The position numbers and the translations under genes are program-made. From Margaritifera margaritifera (taxonomy: Eukaryota > Mollusca > Bivalvia > Unionida > Margaritiferidae), in the NCBI GenBank assembly GCA_029931535.1, contig JAQPZY010001418.1:1275001-1339000 (forward strand): DNA of 64,000 nt, read 5' to 3'. Below the pieces are notes generated by a model. That model had not been told where the DNA came from. It did no database searches and saw nothing but the letters and a program-made list of their open reading frames with translations. Numbering within the stretch: position 1 is the stretch's first letter; the number at the start of each line of letters is the position of its first letter. Positions 51,195 through 63,292 of the stretch are shown piece by piece.

Positions 51195-52258
51195 CCAGAT
51201 ATATGTGCATTTAACCTGACACCATGAACATAGACGTTCTTTAAAAATCTGGAAACATCCTTTATACATTTTAAAGAAAGTACACAAGTGAAAATGGGGC
51301 GGAAATAAATATTATCGTTAAGGACACCAATGCCTTTTCCACATTTGGATATGTCTGCCAATTTTTTGAGGTCAAGCATTCTTATGAACACTATGGCCGT
51401 AGTCAGAAAGTTTCAAATGATAATTTATGGGTTAATTCAATTATACTTCTCGTCTCATTTTTAAGACCAAATGGATTATTGAACTTTATTAATTTTGTAG
51501 CTTTTCAAAACTATGCAAAGATAAGAAAAACTAGAGCTAAATGTAGAACCACCACTACATGGATTATATGTAAAGAAGGCTACTTTAATCATTTTTGACA
51601 AAAGAGTGAAAAAGATGAAGCATTTATTACAAACCTGAAGCTTTTGCATGTTATGCTAAATTTCCTTCGCAAAAACAACATGTCTATACGAATTATATAT
51701 ACTGTCATTTAAACGATATTAGTTTATTATTATTTTATGAAACAATTTAATACTTTTACATTCACAAATGCAACATTAAATGACATTGTATTGACTTGGA
51801 CGAAATGTTACTTTGTAATTATTAGACTTTTCTTTGTCTAAAATATATATTTTTTTCTGTATAGGAATTAATGTGCATATAAAATATAAATTAGATGTAA
51901 TGAAAGTTGTGAATAATGAACCATCAGTATACTAAATATGTTTCCTTTTATTTTTTGTGAAATTCAAAATATTACGAACCCAAAATATTGTCTCACGATG
52001 GCCACTGCTGATTTTATATAATATTTAGAAAATATCGTTTTCGTTGTCACACGTTTAATCTTATGACTTACAAAAATGTGTAAAGTAGTTGAAGGTATCT
52101 CCTAATTCAAACTACTTATAAATATGTTTTAAAAAAGACAGATATTTTGTTTTCCTTTTGCAAATTTTGATTTTATTCTCCATAAGTAAAATTCTTGTAG
52201 GCTTTATATACCATATCTCCTTAGTTTCATAAACATGTACTGCTACGGCATGTGCGGT
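51195..52258. other. About 1.06-kb segment present in copy A, absent from copy B
   Basis: Copy B passes directly from CAATAGACATGGACAAATGT to GGTATAAACTAAATGGGG, whereas copy A has about 1 kb between the matching CAATAGGCATG and GGTATAAAATAAATGTGG. It is AT-rich, without recognisable terminal repeats, ORF or target-site duplication, so it may be an insertion in A or a deletion in B. Confidence 0.7.
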
Positions 52259-52573
52259 TGCTATGGTATAAAATAAATGTGGTCGACATCATAAATTTTC
52301 AAAAGACCACACGAAATGCTCCGGTAAAATTAAAAAAAAAAATTAAAAACAATTCAAACGCCAAGTGCTGATAACATTGTAAGTCTATGTTTAGGTCAAC
52401 AAGAATTTTACCTGGCAAACAAATTAATTTAATGCCCAATATAAGCAGATTTGTAAGGGAGAAAGCAAACAATATATATTATTGTCTAGAACGAATATTA
52501 ATGGTATGACGAGAGAAATGGATATTGTTACATAAACATTGGACAATTAAATCAAGAGCTGACTTTGTCACAG

Positions 52574-52616
52574 TTATATAACCCACAAATATATAACCCA
52601 CAAATATATAACCCAA
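52574..52616. repeat. Short tandem triplication, copy A only
   Basis: ATATAACCCACAAAT occurs three times in a row (about 15-bp period). Copy B has a single ACAAATATATAACCC near 63490. Confidence 0.85.
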
Positions 52617-52895
52617 GCTAGGAATGGGATGGAGAGGCTACGATGCGAGTACATAAAAATTAAGCCATGTTTCAAACAGAATGTGTATTTTGGTCATAAG
52701 CTTAAACTAATTCTTTGTAGCCCATGTTTCTTCCTGATTGCACAATAACAGTTTCCGTGGAAATATAATGCTATAAAATGGTATCTCGAGAGCTGTATTT
52801 GAACTCTGTATCTGCCTGTAGCACGGCAGCTTTTTTAGTAGGAGGAAATACTATTAAGGTTGTGTATCCAGAATGTGGTTTTCCTGATTCGAATA

Positions 52896-53156
52896 TTATT
52901 TCCAGAATTCATGTTTAATCCAGTCTGGCCCATACAGAGATAAAATATTGTGTACCCTTCCTATTTCTAGGTAAGTATCCGAGAAAACGGTATATGGATT
53001 TAAATCCTGTTCTTTAGATTTAATACTCGATTTCATTTTAAACAAAGCTGCAAAAACACTTTGAGGTTTGTCATCGCACAAAAATGTATTCACTAATTTT
53101 GAACTTTTTTTGATTATATTAAAAACTAATGAATTTAAGCCTGTTAGATTAGACAT
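52896..53156 (-). CDS. Hypothetical short frame or exon remnant, 86 codons
   Basis: The minus-strand frame runs from ATG at 53154-53156 to TAA at 52896-52898; it stays open upstream to about 53219, so the true start is unknown and it could be a 3-prime exon. It has a mixed, protein-like composition and ends GRVHNILSLYGPDWIKHEFWK minus the first residue shown here. The paralogous sequence in copy B keeps YGPDWIKH-D-FWK and a stop at the same codon (TGA instead of TAA), and in this 3-prime part several differences are silent (GGA/GGG, CCA/CCG, GAC/GAT). That hints at past coding. The B copy has an internal stop and a frameshift further 5-prime. No domain is recognised, no signal peptide or membrane segment is visible. 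Chance conservation inside a duplication cannot be excluded. Confidence 0.28.
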   Translation of the reverse strand: MSNLTGLNSLVFNIIKKSSKLVNTFLCDDKPQSVFAALFKMKSSIKSKEQDLNPYTVFSDTYLEIGRVHNILSLYGPDWIKHEFWK

Positions 53157-53647
53157 GATAAACGACTGAACGACCAGCTGAACAAAAATGTATACAGAAA
53201 TTTTGAGTAAATCATGCTCTCAGATAATACAAAATATAATCAAGATAGTATATGGCTCTTTTGAAAATATCCAAAAGACGGTCACCCTATCAGTTTCCAA
53301 GACACTTTGCTACTAGCATCCGTAGTCCATATTCGTACGGCAGAGACAGTCTTATATACACATAATTAATAATGCAAAGAACCGTGGTCGATTGTCACTC
53401 GATTAAGAATTACTATCACGAAAAGAGATGAAACCGAATCCAATTTCCATATGTTTACATATTTCCTGCCCTGATCACCAATCAAGCTTTTGCTGTAGAT
53501 GACTAATTTAATTTTGGTGTACAACTTTCTCCAAGTCAAAGCAAAAATCTGTTTGATTAAAGAAAATTGGTTACTCTATTTGTAGCGCTTTCTGAGAGTA
53601 TCTGTCACAAGTTAACTGAGATGCCTCATGTGCCTAAAACTAACATA
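53121..53647. other. Unassigned; possibly the continuation of copy A
   Basis: The matching part of copy B lies outside the window. No feature recognised. Confidence 0.5.
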
Positions 53648-53986
53648 CAGTACACACATGTTTCTCCAAACAAGTAGAAATTTATATTATATGATGTAAA
53701 TTTCAGTACACACATGCTTCTCCAAACAAGTAGAAATTTATATTATATGATGTAAATTTCAGTACACACATGTTTCTCCAAACAAGTAGAAATTTATATT
53801 ATATGATGTAAATTTCAGTACACACATGCTTCTCCAAACAAGTAGAAATTTATATTATATGATGTAAATTTCAGTACAAACATGTTTCTCCAAACAAGTA
53901 GAAATTTATATTATATGATGTAAATTTCAGTACACACATGTTTCTCCAAACAAGTAGAAATTTATATTATATGATGTAAATTTCAG
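53648..53986. repeat. 56-bp minisatellite, 6 units, nearly identical
   Basis: The unit contains CAGTACACACATGTTTCTCC, AAACAAGTAGAAATTTATA and TTATATGATGTAAATTT. Units alternate ATGTTT, ATGCTT, ATGTTT, ATGCTT, then ATGTTT twice, which suggests duplication of a two-unit block. Confidence 0.97.
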
Positions 53987-54964
53987 CAATTTTTTGTTAG
54001 TAGTGGCATAAACACTTTCTTTTTTTGTCATACTTATTCCTCCTTAAAAAGAAAATAAGGTTAATGACTATCAACTAAAATTGTACTGACGGGGCGATAA
54101 ATCGTCAGACTGGCATGTACTCTAAACATATAATACTAAAGAACATCGTAGCATATTACTTTATATAGGGAAAAGATGGTATTTTGGGCTTTTGTTAATT
54201 TGCCTTTTTACAACTCTCCCGTGTCACATGTTTCTCATCCAAGATATTGATAAATATTTCTTTTAGAAACAAAGTGCATGTGGGATGATCTATTTTGCAC
54301 GTGCAATTGTTCTCTAAGGATCAGTTATAAAGCAAATGTTGGTGAACAGGTCATAAATTTACTTGACAGTGACGCAGGTGCACCTTCAAACAAATGTATC
54401 TTCTAACAAATGGAGATTAATTCTGGGCAAAACTGATTCTCATAACAATTGCAGAATAGTCGTTTATCTGACATCAGGGAAAGGTCTTTACGTTTCGATA
54501 AATTAGAATTTGAACAAATCTGAAAATACGAAAAAATTTCATTTAGTAAAGGAATATTGGTCGTCTATTGATTTTTTTGAATTTTAAATTGAGCTACTAG
54601 AATAAATTCTTTTCATAATTTTGGGGATTCCAATGAAATATTACCTTTGCATCAGAAATCATTGGTGATCTGAGAGTGATTGTATTCTTTAAATGCATTG
54701 AACTGAATTTAATTGAAAACTGCAGAAAACGTCATCGAATGTGCAGGAAATTGCGCTCGAGTCAGGATTATATTTGTGTTTCCATGTAAATAAATGGATG
54801 GTTTTATTTTCAACTTGAAATTAAGAAGCCATTTTATATAAATTTGATAATTCAGATATGAATGAAATATTATTGTCATATCAGATAATTATCAACGAGC
54901 TATTGCTTTTGTCAGGAGTGCGTTTACGATGATTTGTTATTTTCAAAAGTTCGAGAAAAGGATT

Positions 54965-54966
<2 letters not shown>

Positions 54967-54998
<32 letters not shown>

Positions 54999-54999
54999 G
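54967..54999. repeat. (ATA)n microsatellite
   Basis: About 11 pure units. Confidence 0.96.
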
Positions 55000-55675
55000 G
55001 TCATGCGTTCATTGAATCAGAAAGTGTATATAAGTAAATAGGAAATGAGGTTTTAATTTACATACAAAGAATGAACAATTCGTTCCTTTTTTTAGTAATT
55101 AAATCAACGTATAATGCATAATCTTCTATTTTTCTTTACCATGATTGCCCTGTTCCTAAATCCTAAATTATTTTGGCAAAATATCTTAATACATTTAAAT
55201 TTTTTACCCTTTTTATGTTGCAGCGGCTCTGTCTCATTGCATCAGCTGTATTCTTCAAGTTTATCCTATGTTCATGTTTATATAAAAATGCGAAAATAAA
55301 AACTAGCTGAATATGCTGTTTTTAATTGGAAAATGATGTAACTAGACAAAGGAAAACATCTTAAAAATAAGTAAAAATTATAGAAGCTTTCTACCATATT
55401 TACAAGTGATTGTACGTGATTTGAAGTGAAATTTATAGATAAATACCGTATAATTATTTTCGAAATTTGATTAACTTAGGAGCATTAAATGTTAGCAAAT
55501 AAGCTACAAAACATGATTTAAAAATTACATTTAAACCAGTAATGTTCTGCTTTTTATTTAAATTGTTTTCTTTTCTTTTTCTTACATTTGTGTTGAAGCT
55601 TTATGAGAATCATTGATCACTGATGCCTTCGATTTTGTCCGTGATTTTCTTCTCCTTCTTACACTACTATTCTAC

Positions 55676-55701
55676 TATTATTATTATGCTTATGCTTATT
55701 A

Positions 55702-55741
<40 letters not shown>

Positions 55742-55742
55742 C
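55676..55742. repeat. (ATT)n microsatellite
   Basis: ATT units interrupted by GCTTATGCTT on the left, then about 14 pure units. Confidence 0.96.
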
Positions 55743-57235
55743 GTTAGCAGTAAGGCTTCATTTAAATCGGGCATGGTGGGGTGCAGCATATATTATTTGC
55801 TCTGTGAGCTATTTGATCTACTGTAAAGATGAAAACAAAAAATACAGTGTCCGTAAAACGCATATCACAGCGCTTCACCGCTTTGTCCCACTATCCTCAT
55901 AGGGTTGTCATATGTTGGAAGAAGAGATGGCCTGCACATAAATGGTTTTTAGATATATGATGGCAAAAGTTTTCACATGATATATTTACACAGCTGGGAC
56001 AACTGTAATTTACACAGCTTGTTTCACCTAGAGTCGTAGAGAATAGGCTCAATCACGAAGCTCTCATCTTTGATACTAAAACAGTTGGGTATATTTTCAA
56101 AATAGTCCCTTACTAATTATTAATTATTAATTATTCGTGGACACATTGCCGATTAAGATTACTAACTGTTCTAAGAATAATGTGACAAAGTATAACCTTG
56201 CACCGAGCTTGCCTGATGTTGCATGTATGAAATATTTCCAACAACAATAATCCATTTCGCTAGTAACAATGTGAATTTCAAAGGGAAAAAACTTCCACTT
56301 TATGCTTAAATAGAAGATTATCGAGTGTCAGATGGGGTGAATTTCTTTTTGCGTGTAAAAGTAATTTTTATTTGCTTTACGTTTACTTTTAGCCGAAAAT
56401 AGCCCCGTCTGAACTGGGTTGAAACCTCACCAAAACGAGATCAAGTCAACAATATCAGTAGAATTAAATTATTTAACTATTAATTAAAGAATCACGTGCT
56501 TAAACGTATAAATGGCATACATTTGAACGCACGTACTGGTTGTATAATTAATATGTGAAAAAGTCATTAGTATCAGTTTTCAATTATTAGTACTTCTTAC
56601 TAAAATCACAAAGTATGAATTAAACTGATATGCATATGGTGCATTCTAGTAATCATTTTGTATTCAGGTCAAGGTTGTGATATGCACATCTGTGTGCCGT
56701 CTATGTTCTCTGTTGTGCAAAACACAATTGAAATGTTTGTACGATATTGATAAAGCGCAAATAGATTTTTCCTTTGCTGAAGATTTGTTTCCGCAGATAC
56801 AAAATGCGATGTATTCGAAATTTAGGGATAAAAGGAATAATTTTCTTTGCAGATGAGTGAACACCATGTCTTCCGTATATCCATCACTATGACCACTAAT
56901 CTTCCTTCCAATACATTAAAAGTTCAAAAAGTCTAATTAAAATGCTGTGGAGAACTTCGCATCTCAAGTACAATATTCAAGACTAAGACACAATTTAAAC
57001 TTCCTATGGATGTTTAGGGATTGAGTATTGTATGCAGTAACGTCTTCAAATGATAAAAACTCATTTTTTTTTATTATTTCCAGATAGTTACTGAACCAAA
57101 ATGACCCCAGCTATAAACATTAGAAGAAGCTTATTTAATTTGCAGTAGATCAACCACCATTCGAAGCATGTTTTCCTTTGTTAAAAACAATCATCATTTT
57201 TTAAACTTTCCATTCTTCATCCAGCTACATTGGCG

Positions 57236-57308
<73 letters not shown>
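57236..57308. repeat. (TA)n expansion, copy B only
   Basis: Follows TTGGCGT. Copy A at the same point (47823) reads TTGGCGTATACGACC with no tract, so the repeat replaced or grew at a TATA seed. Confidence 0.95.
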
Positions 57309-57309
<1 letters not shown>

Positions 57310-57914
57310 CAGATATGTTATGAGTTTCAATGTAAACATTTTCATTTAGTTTGTGGAAGACTTCAGTAATATTGATGATTTATGAACTAAAACAGGTTTG
57401 ACGCAGTCTCAACTATCAGTAATTTCATTTCTTCTTTGTACAGTATACACAGGAGGTTTTTTAATAGAAAGGACCGTTTTCTGTAAATATTAATTATGCT
57501 TTTTACTAAATAGTTTGTACTTTCTTCCTTAGCTGTCAGTTGACAGTATCTGCATATAAATCATCAGAAATTATATGTGATCAACTTGCATAAAATTTCA
57601 TTTGTAAACACAACTTTGATGGCGGTAAGAGAAATACATAGTTGCCAAATTGATCGTAAAATATATTAGATACATTTTTCTGTAAAAAGAAACAACAATC
57701 TTCCACCGAAGAAGAAATAACTCCTTAACAAGACAAATATAATCTCTTGAATCCAAGTATTGTATGTGGGTATATTCATTCAATCATCAACATTTACAGT
57801 GTTTTAGAGGAAAACACCTCTGGCGCCATGTATAGATGGCTAGTTCTTCAAAATGTATGCTTCATTTTATCCTGAACAAATTTTCGTTAGAGGGAAAAGA
57901 GCATTTATGTATTT

Positions 57915-57917
57915 TTG

Positions 57918-57983
<66 letters not shown>

Positions 57984-58848
57984 ACGGCATTATGTATTAT
58001 CTTTAAATTATAATAGTTTTAATTTGGGTTTATAATCATTGTATTATAATTCCTTAGTTCAGTAGCCTAAGATATTTGTAAAGTACAATGTACTTTAACA
58101 TGTTTACATGAGTCATGCTATGTCCTAGGAAAATCAATAATTATGTATGTCAGCTTAACCCACAATGAAGAAGTCGTGGTGGAGCGTGCGGATTTTAATG
58201 ACCTGAATCCTATGTCAACATCATGTTGATTTGTAATAAGGTATTTTAATTGTAGTACAAAGGCACTACAAGCAGTAACATGTGCGACCTAGTCTCTGAT
58301 TGATTAAAGAAGGTTGTTGACATAACTCATTCTAAGTCGTGGTATTAGAAGTTAAATTCTCTTTTACGCCGTAAGAGACTATACAATGCCAATATAACCA
58401 CTGAATGGACATTCTTAGCAGTTCTCCAGAATCATAAGGTTATTGAGGAAGATTATTATTGCTTGTAAAATCAGCTGGTGAATATGTATTATCTACATAG
58501 TACATTTTGGATTTAAGTAGTATTATTCAAGGAACTTAAACAAGATTCTACATTCACAGGAGTTTACCTGGGATTAATAACATTTGGATTTAAAACTGTG
58601 TTTCTTGTGGCATATCAACACATTAGTGACTTCATTCGGAATTCTTTGGATTAACTTCCGGATTATCAAAATTCAATAGGACATTTAGGATTATTTAGGA
58701 ATTTCTAAACTGTAAGTCATTTTTAATTCTTTCACTTTATTATTTGAAATATTTAATATTTTAGGAAATTACATTTATATTTTATAAATTGTGAAAGCTT
58801 CTTAGTGTCGTTCTTTCTTTTGTTACTATTTCTAACCCCTAGACATTA

Positions 58849-58929
<81 letters not shown>

Positions 58930-58945
58930 GTTTTATATTGTATGA
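57915..58945. mobile_element. About 1.03-kb segment in copy B, bounded by (TA)n tracts
   Basis: Copy A is continuous here (about 48476-48482), while copy B carries about 870 bp of unrelated sequence flanked by (TA)n 57919-57979 on the left and (TA)n 58852-58926 on the right. The simplest reading is insertion of an element into or next to a TA-rich target, with microsatellite growth at both edges. The inner ends start GTTACGGCATTATG and finish CCCCTAGACATTACC; I see no terminal inverted repeat and no ORF, so the class is unknown. Deletion from copy A is the alternative. Confidence 0.45.
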
Positions 58946-59360
58946 TCCAGCTTCCTTACATTAAGTTAGTTTCATTTTGCTTTAGGAGCATCTCGTAGCT
59001 GAATCTTTTTGATTTCGTTTCATAAAACAATGGAGCGTGTTTCAATACCGTATGTTCCCAATAAAAACTCCATTTTGTATTAGACACAAAAAATACAGCA
59101 GCCAAGGTGACTTTTTTAATACATTTATGTGGATATATTTTATTCATTTTATCACGTGCACACCGATTTTCTTAATATTAATGCTATTCAGTAAGCAGTA
59201 GTTTAAATGTAATCACATTTTCATTTCCTTAGAGGCATCGTTCATAGATGGTTCGGATTCAAATGCGTTGCAATCTGAAATGACGGAGTGGATTTGGTAA
59301 ATGGTATCAATGATATGTTTAGTAAATATACATTGTTAGGTTTAAAGAGAAAGAGTGTAT

Positions 59361-59602
59361 GTTACATACAAATCGGTCTTCATTAAAAGAGTGCTATGTT
59401 ACATACAATATAAATCGGTCTTCATCAAAAGAGTGCCATGTTACATACAAATCGGTCTTCATCAAAAGAGTGCCATGTTACATACTATATAAATCGGTCT
59501 TCATCAAATTAGTGCCATGTTACATACTATATAAATCGGTCTTCATCAAAAGAGTGCCATGTTACATACTATATAAATCGGTCTTCATCAAAAGAGTGCC
59601 AT
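59361..59602. repeat. 37/42-bp minisatellite, 6 units, born in copy B
   Basis: The unit is GTTACATAC(TATAT)AAATCGGTCTTCATCAAAAG then AGTGCCAT, with or without a 5-bp insert. Copy A has exactly one such unit at 48874-48923 (GTTACACAATATAC, then TCCTCATCGAAAGAGTGCC). The plus frame 59359-59628 is open only because of the array. Confidence 0.95.
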
Positions 59603-59924
59603 TTATGAAAACGATGTTATTTACGTAAGTGTGCTTTCTAGAAGGCAAACAGATGACTTTCGTCGTGAGAAAAAATGACATCGATAATATTTAACAAGAT
59701 CCCTCCACAATATCCTGTCGTCCACATTATCATTTTGTGTTCTGAAAGTGATACTATTTTCTTAGTTTATAAGATTTCTAATCATTCGAAACTATCGATA
59801 ATTAGTTATGTAGGTATAATGTATGTGACATCTTCTAATTTTACGGACTACACCTTTACAACCAACAAACAAAATTTAGAAAGTGCCGACGGTAGAGATC
59901 ATCATGTCGAGACTAAGTTATCTT

Positions 59925-60239
59925 AAATATGTATGAATCATTAAATATGTATGAATTATTAAATATGTATGAATTGTTAATTATGTATGAATCATTAAAA
60001 ATGTATGAATTATTAAATATGTATGAATCATTAAATATGTATGAATCATTAAATATGTATGAATCGTTAATTATGTATGAATCATTAAATATATATGAAT
60101 TATTAAATATGTATGAATCATTAAATAGGTATGAATTATTAAATATGTATGAATCATTAAATATGTTTGAATTATTAAATATGTATGAATCGTTAATTAT
60201 GTGAGAATCATTAAATATGTATGAATTATTAAATATGTT
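59925..60239. repeat. 18-bp minisatellite, about 17 units, born in copy B
   Basis: The unit is AAATATGTATGAATCATT with ATTATT, CGTTAATT and TTTGAA variants. Copy A has a single related unit (AAATAAATGTCAATCATT, about 49240) followed by the same flank (AAATATTTTTTCC / AAATATGTTTCC). The six-residue MYESLN frame is a by-product. Confidence 0.95.
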
Positions 60240-60354
60240 TCCAAAATTTGTGCTTGTACCTTTAGCTATTGTTGGTTTTTAAGATAGAAAGATAGGGTCC
60301 CTCTCAATTACCAATAGTCAATGAATCTCTGTAATTATTTCAATAATTTAAAGA

Positions 60355-61085
60355 ACCTAATCCTATTATTTCAGTGATATACTTTGTATTATAAACTGGA
60401 AATAGGAATTCTTTTTCTTAGTTGAAGAAAAATAAATATAAGACAAAAGTAAAAATTTAAATTGTTTTTCCTATTTTTGTATCATATTAAAAGATTGATC
60501 GTTAAGGTAGAAATCAAAATATAAGATTTGAACCTACATTTCGCCTTTGAAAAATGTCTTTTGACTTGAAAGTGTATTGAGACATACGCTTCTTCGCAGA
60601 TGTATTACTTCAAGTACGTATTATTCGATCAATTACGAAATATTGCGAACTCAGATTTTTTTACATTTTCCTGGGATTCAGGCGACAATAAGAATATCAT
60701 TTATTTACCTTTCTTAAGGTAGATATACTTACATTAGAATGAAACTGATCACGTTAAATTTAAAAGATATTTATGTTTGTCTTTGACCGAAATGAACTGC
60801 ACTATTTTAACTTTTTGAATTAAAAGTAGCGTAGAAAAACTTGTGATAGACACTCAAAAGATTCAAATTAAATCGATTTACAGAATTCATCGAATAAATA
60901 ATCAAGATGAGTATTGACATATAATTTCAGATAATCAATAAATAATGTTTTCAAATTATCATTGGAAGGCAGTTATACGTTTAATTTAAACTGAAATAAA
61001 TAATAATAGTGGGAAAATGAAGAGATAAATAATATATAACCATTTCTCAGAAAGGACATACATACATTTTGAAAATTTAAGTTTG
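60355..61085. other. About 0.73-kb segment present in copy B, absent from copy A
   Basis: Lies between TAATTATTTCAAT (A: CAATTATTTCAAT, 49362) and TATTCCTATATTAATATTACGAA (A: ATTGCTATTTTAACATTATGAA, about 49410). It is AT-rich with no recognised ORF or terminal repeats. Confidence 0.6.
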
Positions 61086-61194
61086 TAGGTAAAGAACATT
61101 TAAGTTCATATGATATTCCTATATTAATATTACGAAGTGGAACTTGGATGCCTGCTGGTTTATTCATAAAATATTATGATGAACATATAAGTAA

Positions 61195-61321
61195 ACATAG
61201 TTGTATTAAGTTCAAAAGGTTTACCCCAGTTGATGCAGAGAAAGTTATACAAATCTAACATAGTTGTATTAAGTTCAAAAGGTTTGCACAGTTGATGCAG
61301 AGAAAATCATACAAATCTAAC
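61195..61321. repeat. 63-bp tandem duplication, copy B only
   Basis: ACATAGTTGTATTAAGTTCA at 61195 recurs at 61258, both running to CATACAAATCTAAC-like ends. Copy A has one unit near 49490-49550. Confidence 0.92.
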
Positions 61322-61875
61322 TATGTGCAAACACTGAAAGACCGAAGAGTCTGCTTTGGAACATATGGTTACAGTAGCAAGTGAATTAGAAAGATGTATC
61401 TACTAGGTATATATCGCCAAGACGGAGTTGGGGGCATAGTTGTTGATCCATTATGAAATAAAAATCAATTATGTATAGTATAGAAGCTGCTGGGTTGATG
61501 GACCGAGCAAAATACAAATAACAGTGGGACATCATATATAAAAAGGTTTGTCTTGGGAAGTCAACATCGAGTCTGTGTTGATTTTATTATTTTAGAAAAT
61601 GAGACTCTTTGTGTATGGCATGCAAACGAATGCACGCTGTTGTAAATGAATCTTTAAACACTAGGTTTGAATTGGAAAATGTGATTAATCAACTTTTTTA
61701 TTGTGATTCAAGAGAAGTGGGATGCTCACTTTTTAAAACAAATTGTAGCGGAAACAAAATCAAACAGCATATGAAAGGTGGTAAACGGCTGACTAACTTG
61801 AATGATGGAAGTACTTTAGGATGTATATGACAATAATCCATGAATGCACGTCATAAACAGCTTAAGCGTGGCTTT

Positions 61876-62083
61876 CTGGGAAAACATTTTCCTCAGAAGA
61901 TGACGCAGATCACTGACTCATGCTAATATACTAATTGTACTCCTAGTTACTTATCAAACCTCCATTAATATAAATTCTTTGTTTTATGTTAACCACAATA
62001 AGTCACTTCCTAACTTATCCAAATTTATGGGAAAGTAAATAGTACACTACACCGATGCTTTTTGCCTCCAAAAATATTTATTC
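61876..62083. other. About 0.2-kb segment extra in copy B
   Basis: Lies between CATAAACAGCTT (A: TATAAACAGCTT, 50168) and TTCACATAGAAATAAT. Unassigned. Confidence 0.55.
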
Positions 62084-62117
62084 ACATAGAAATAATATGC
62101 AAAAAGGTTGATGCTTA

Positions 62118-62200
62118 CAAATGGAAAAGACAACAAAAAGAAAAGAACAGAAAACAAACAAAAACAAACAAACACACAAACAAACAAACAAACAAACAGA
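62118..62200. repeat. (CAAA)n-rich simple sequence
   Basis: A-rich with CAAA and GAAA units, counterpart of 50222-50330. A similar A-rich tract at 63216-63292 corresponds to 52326-52345 in copy A, where it is much shorter. Confidence 0.9.
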
Positions 62201-63215
62201 TCCATGGCCGTTGAGACCCACGTGAAAGTGATAAGAGTTGCGTCAACCGCCCTAAGTTACACTGCCTCATGTCCCCCCCCCTTCGCCCCCGCCGAAAGAA
62301 AAACATGACTATTTTCGTGTCAGCAAATTCTATGCACACAAGTTTAAAACAATGTAAAAATTCAACCCAGGTACACCCAATAGACTATAGTCTTTTCTTT
62401 TCAATAAAGACGTGAACTTGCGAAACATAAATACAAAAATAGAATGAATTACGTACGTATGTTCTTTATAATTGATCCAGCGTCTAATACTGTAAGGGCA
62501 ATTTTGGTTTTATGTCTAGATAGTTCAATAATAAAACTGGTGACAACCGCTGGACACTTCGTTAAGAACCGCCTTTCTGATAATAGACTTTACGTTAAAC
62601 TATGGTGTCTTCTCCAGCGATTAAGACTCCGTGAAACACGCCTTTTCAATTGGTGTCTAAAGCTATCCTCTAGTAGAAGCATGTTTACGTCTAGACCGTT
62701 GAAAACAACGAGACATATTATCTGTTTCTATTAGTGTCCGATATAAATTATTCTCTTCCAGGGGTCTAAAACAAAGTCATTAAATCGACCAATTTTCCCT
62801 CTACACTCTGCGCTGGTCTATTTAAAACGTATATATTATTGTCTTAAGAAGACTGTAGGTTCACGTGATCATCAGCGCAGGATTCTGGCTTAAATATAAA
62901 TAATAAATGCATCCTTGGATTGGTGGTTTTATGTTGAATCCACGAGGACCCGATTTGGCACAAAAATAGTGTTTATTGCTAGACTTTCATATTAATACTA
63001 AGTATAATATATGACCAGGTAAAAGAGAAGTTATATATTTCCCAATGTTGCAAAGAATGGGAATATTGTAAATATAACGTTTCTGTGGTTGATAGTTAAA
63101 AAGGTTTGTTTTGAAGAGAATATTTAGCGCAATAGACATGGACAAATGTGGTATAAACTAAATGGGGTCCACAACCTAAGTTTTCGCAATACCACAATAC
63201 GACACAAATTAAAAG

Positions 63216-63292
63216 TTAAAAAAAGAAAGAAAGAAAATAAAAATAATAAATAAAAACAAACAAAAAACAAACAAACAAACAGACAAACGCCA
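63216..63292. repeat. (GAAA)n/(CAAA)n tract expanded in copy B
   Basis: Copy A has only about 20 A-rich bases here, before the shared landmark CGCCAAGTGCTGATAACATTG. Confidence 0.9.

Larger units (their letters stand above)
46637..53120. repeat. Segmental duplication, copy A (direct)
   Basis: From about 46637 (AAGAATAATGTGGCAAAG) this segment is collinear with copy B from 56168 (AAGAATAATGTGACAAAG). Landmarks in the same order include GAAGATTATCGAGTGTCAG, ACGTACTGGTTGTATA, AGATACAAAATGC, AAGCTTATTTAATTTGC, CAGTTGACAGTA, CATAAAACAATGGA, TTTAATACATTTATGT, AAGATAG.AAGATAGG, GTGCAAACACTGAAA, TTGTTGATCCATTATGAAA, GGTGTCTAAAGCTATCCTC, TTGAAAACAACGAGACATATTATCTG, AAATAGTGTTTATTGCTAGA and CCAAGTGCTGATAACATTG. 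Homology is still present at the window end of copy B, so copy A extends at least to about 53120 and perhaps to 56167, which would make it a head-to-tail tandem of about 9.5-kb units. The content is non-coding to the eye except for one short frame at the right. Confidence 0.93.
53987..56167. other. Unassigned AT-rich region up to copy B
   Basis: Contains (ATA)n at 54967-54999, an ATT microsatellite at about 55676-55742, and three ATTATTA steps (ATTATTAATTATTA) near 56118-56135 just before the duplication boundary. Small open frames have no motifs. Confidence 0.55.
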
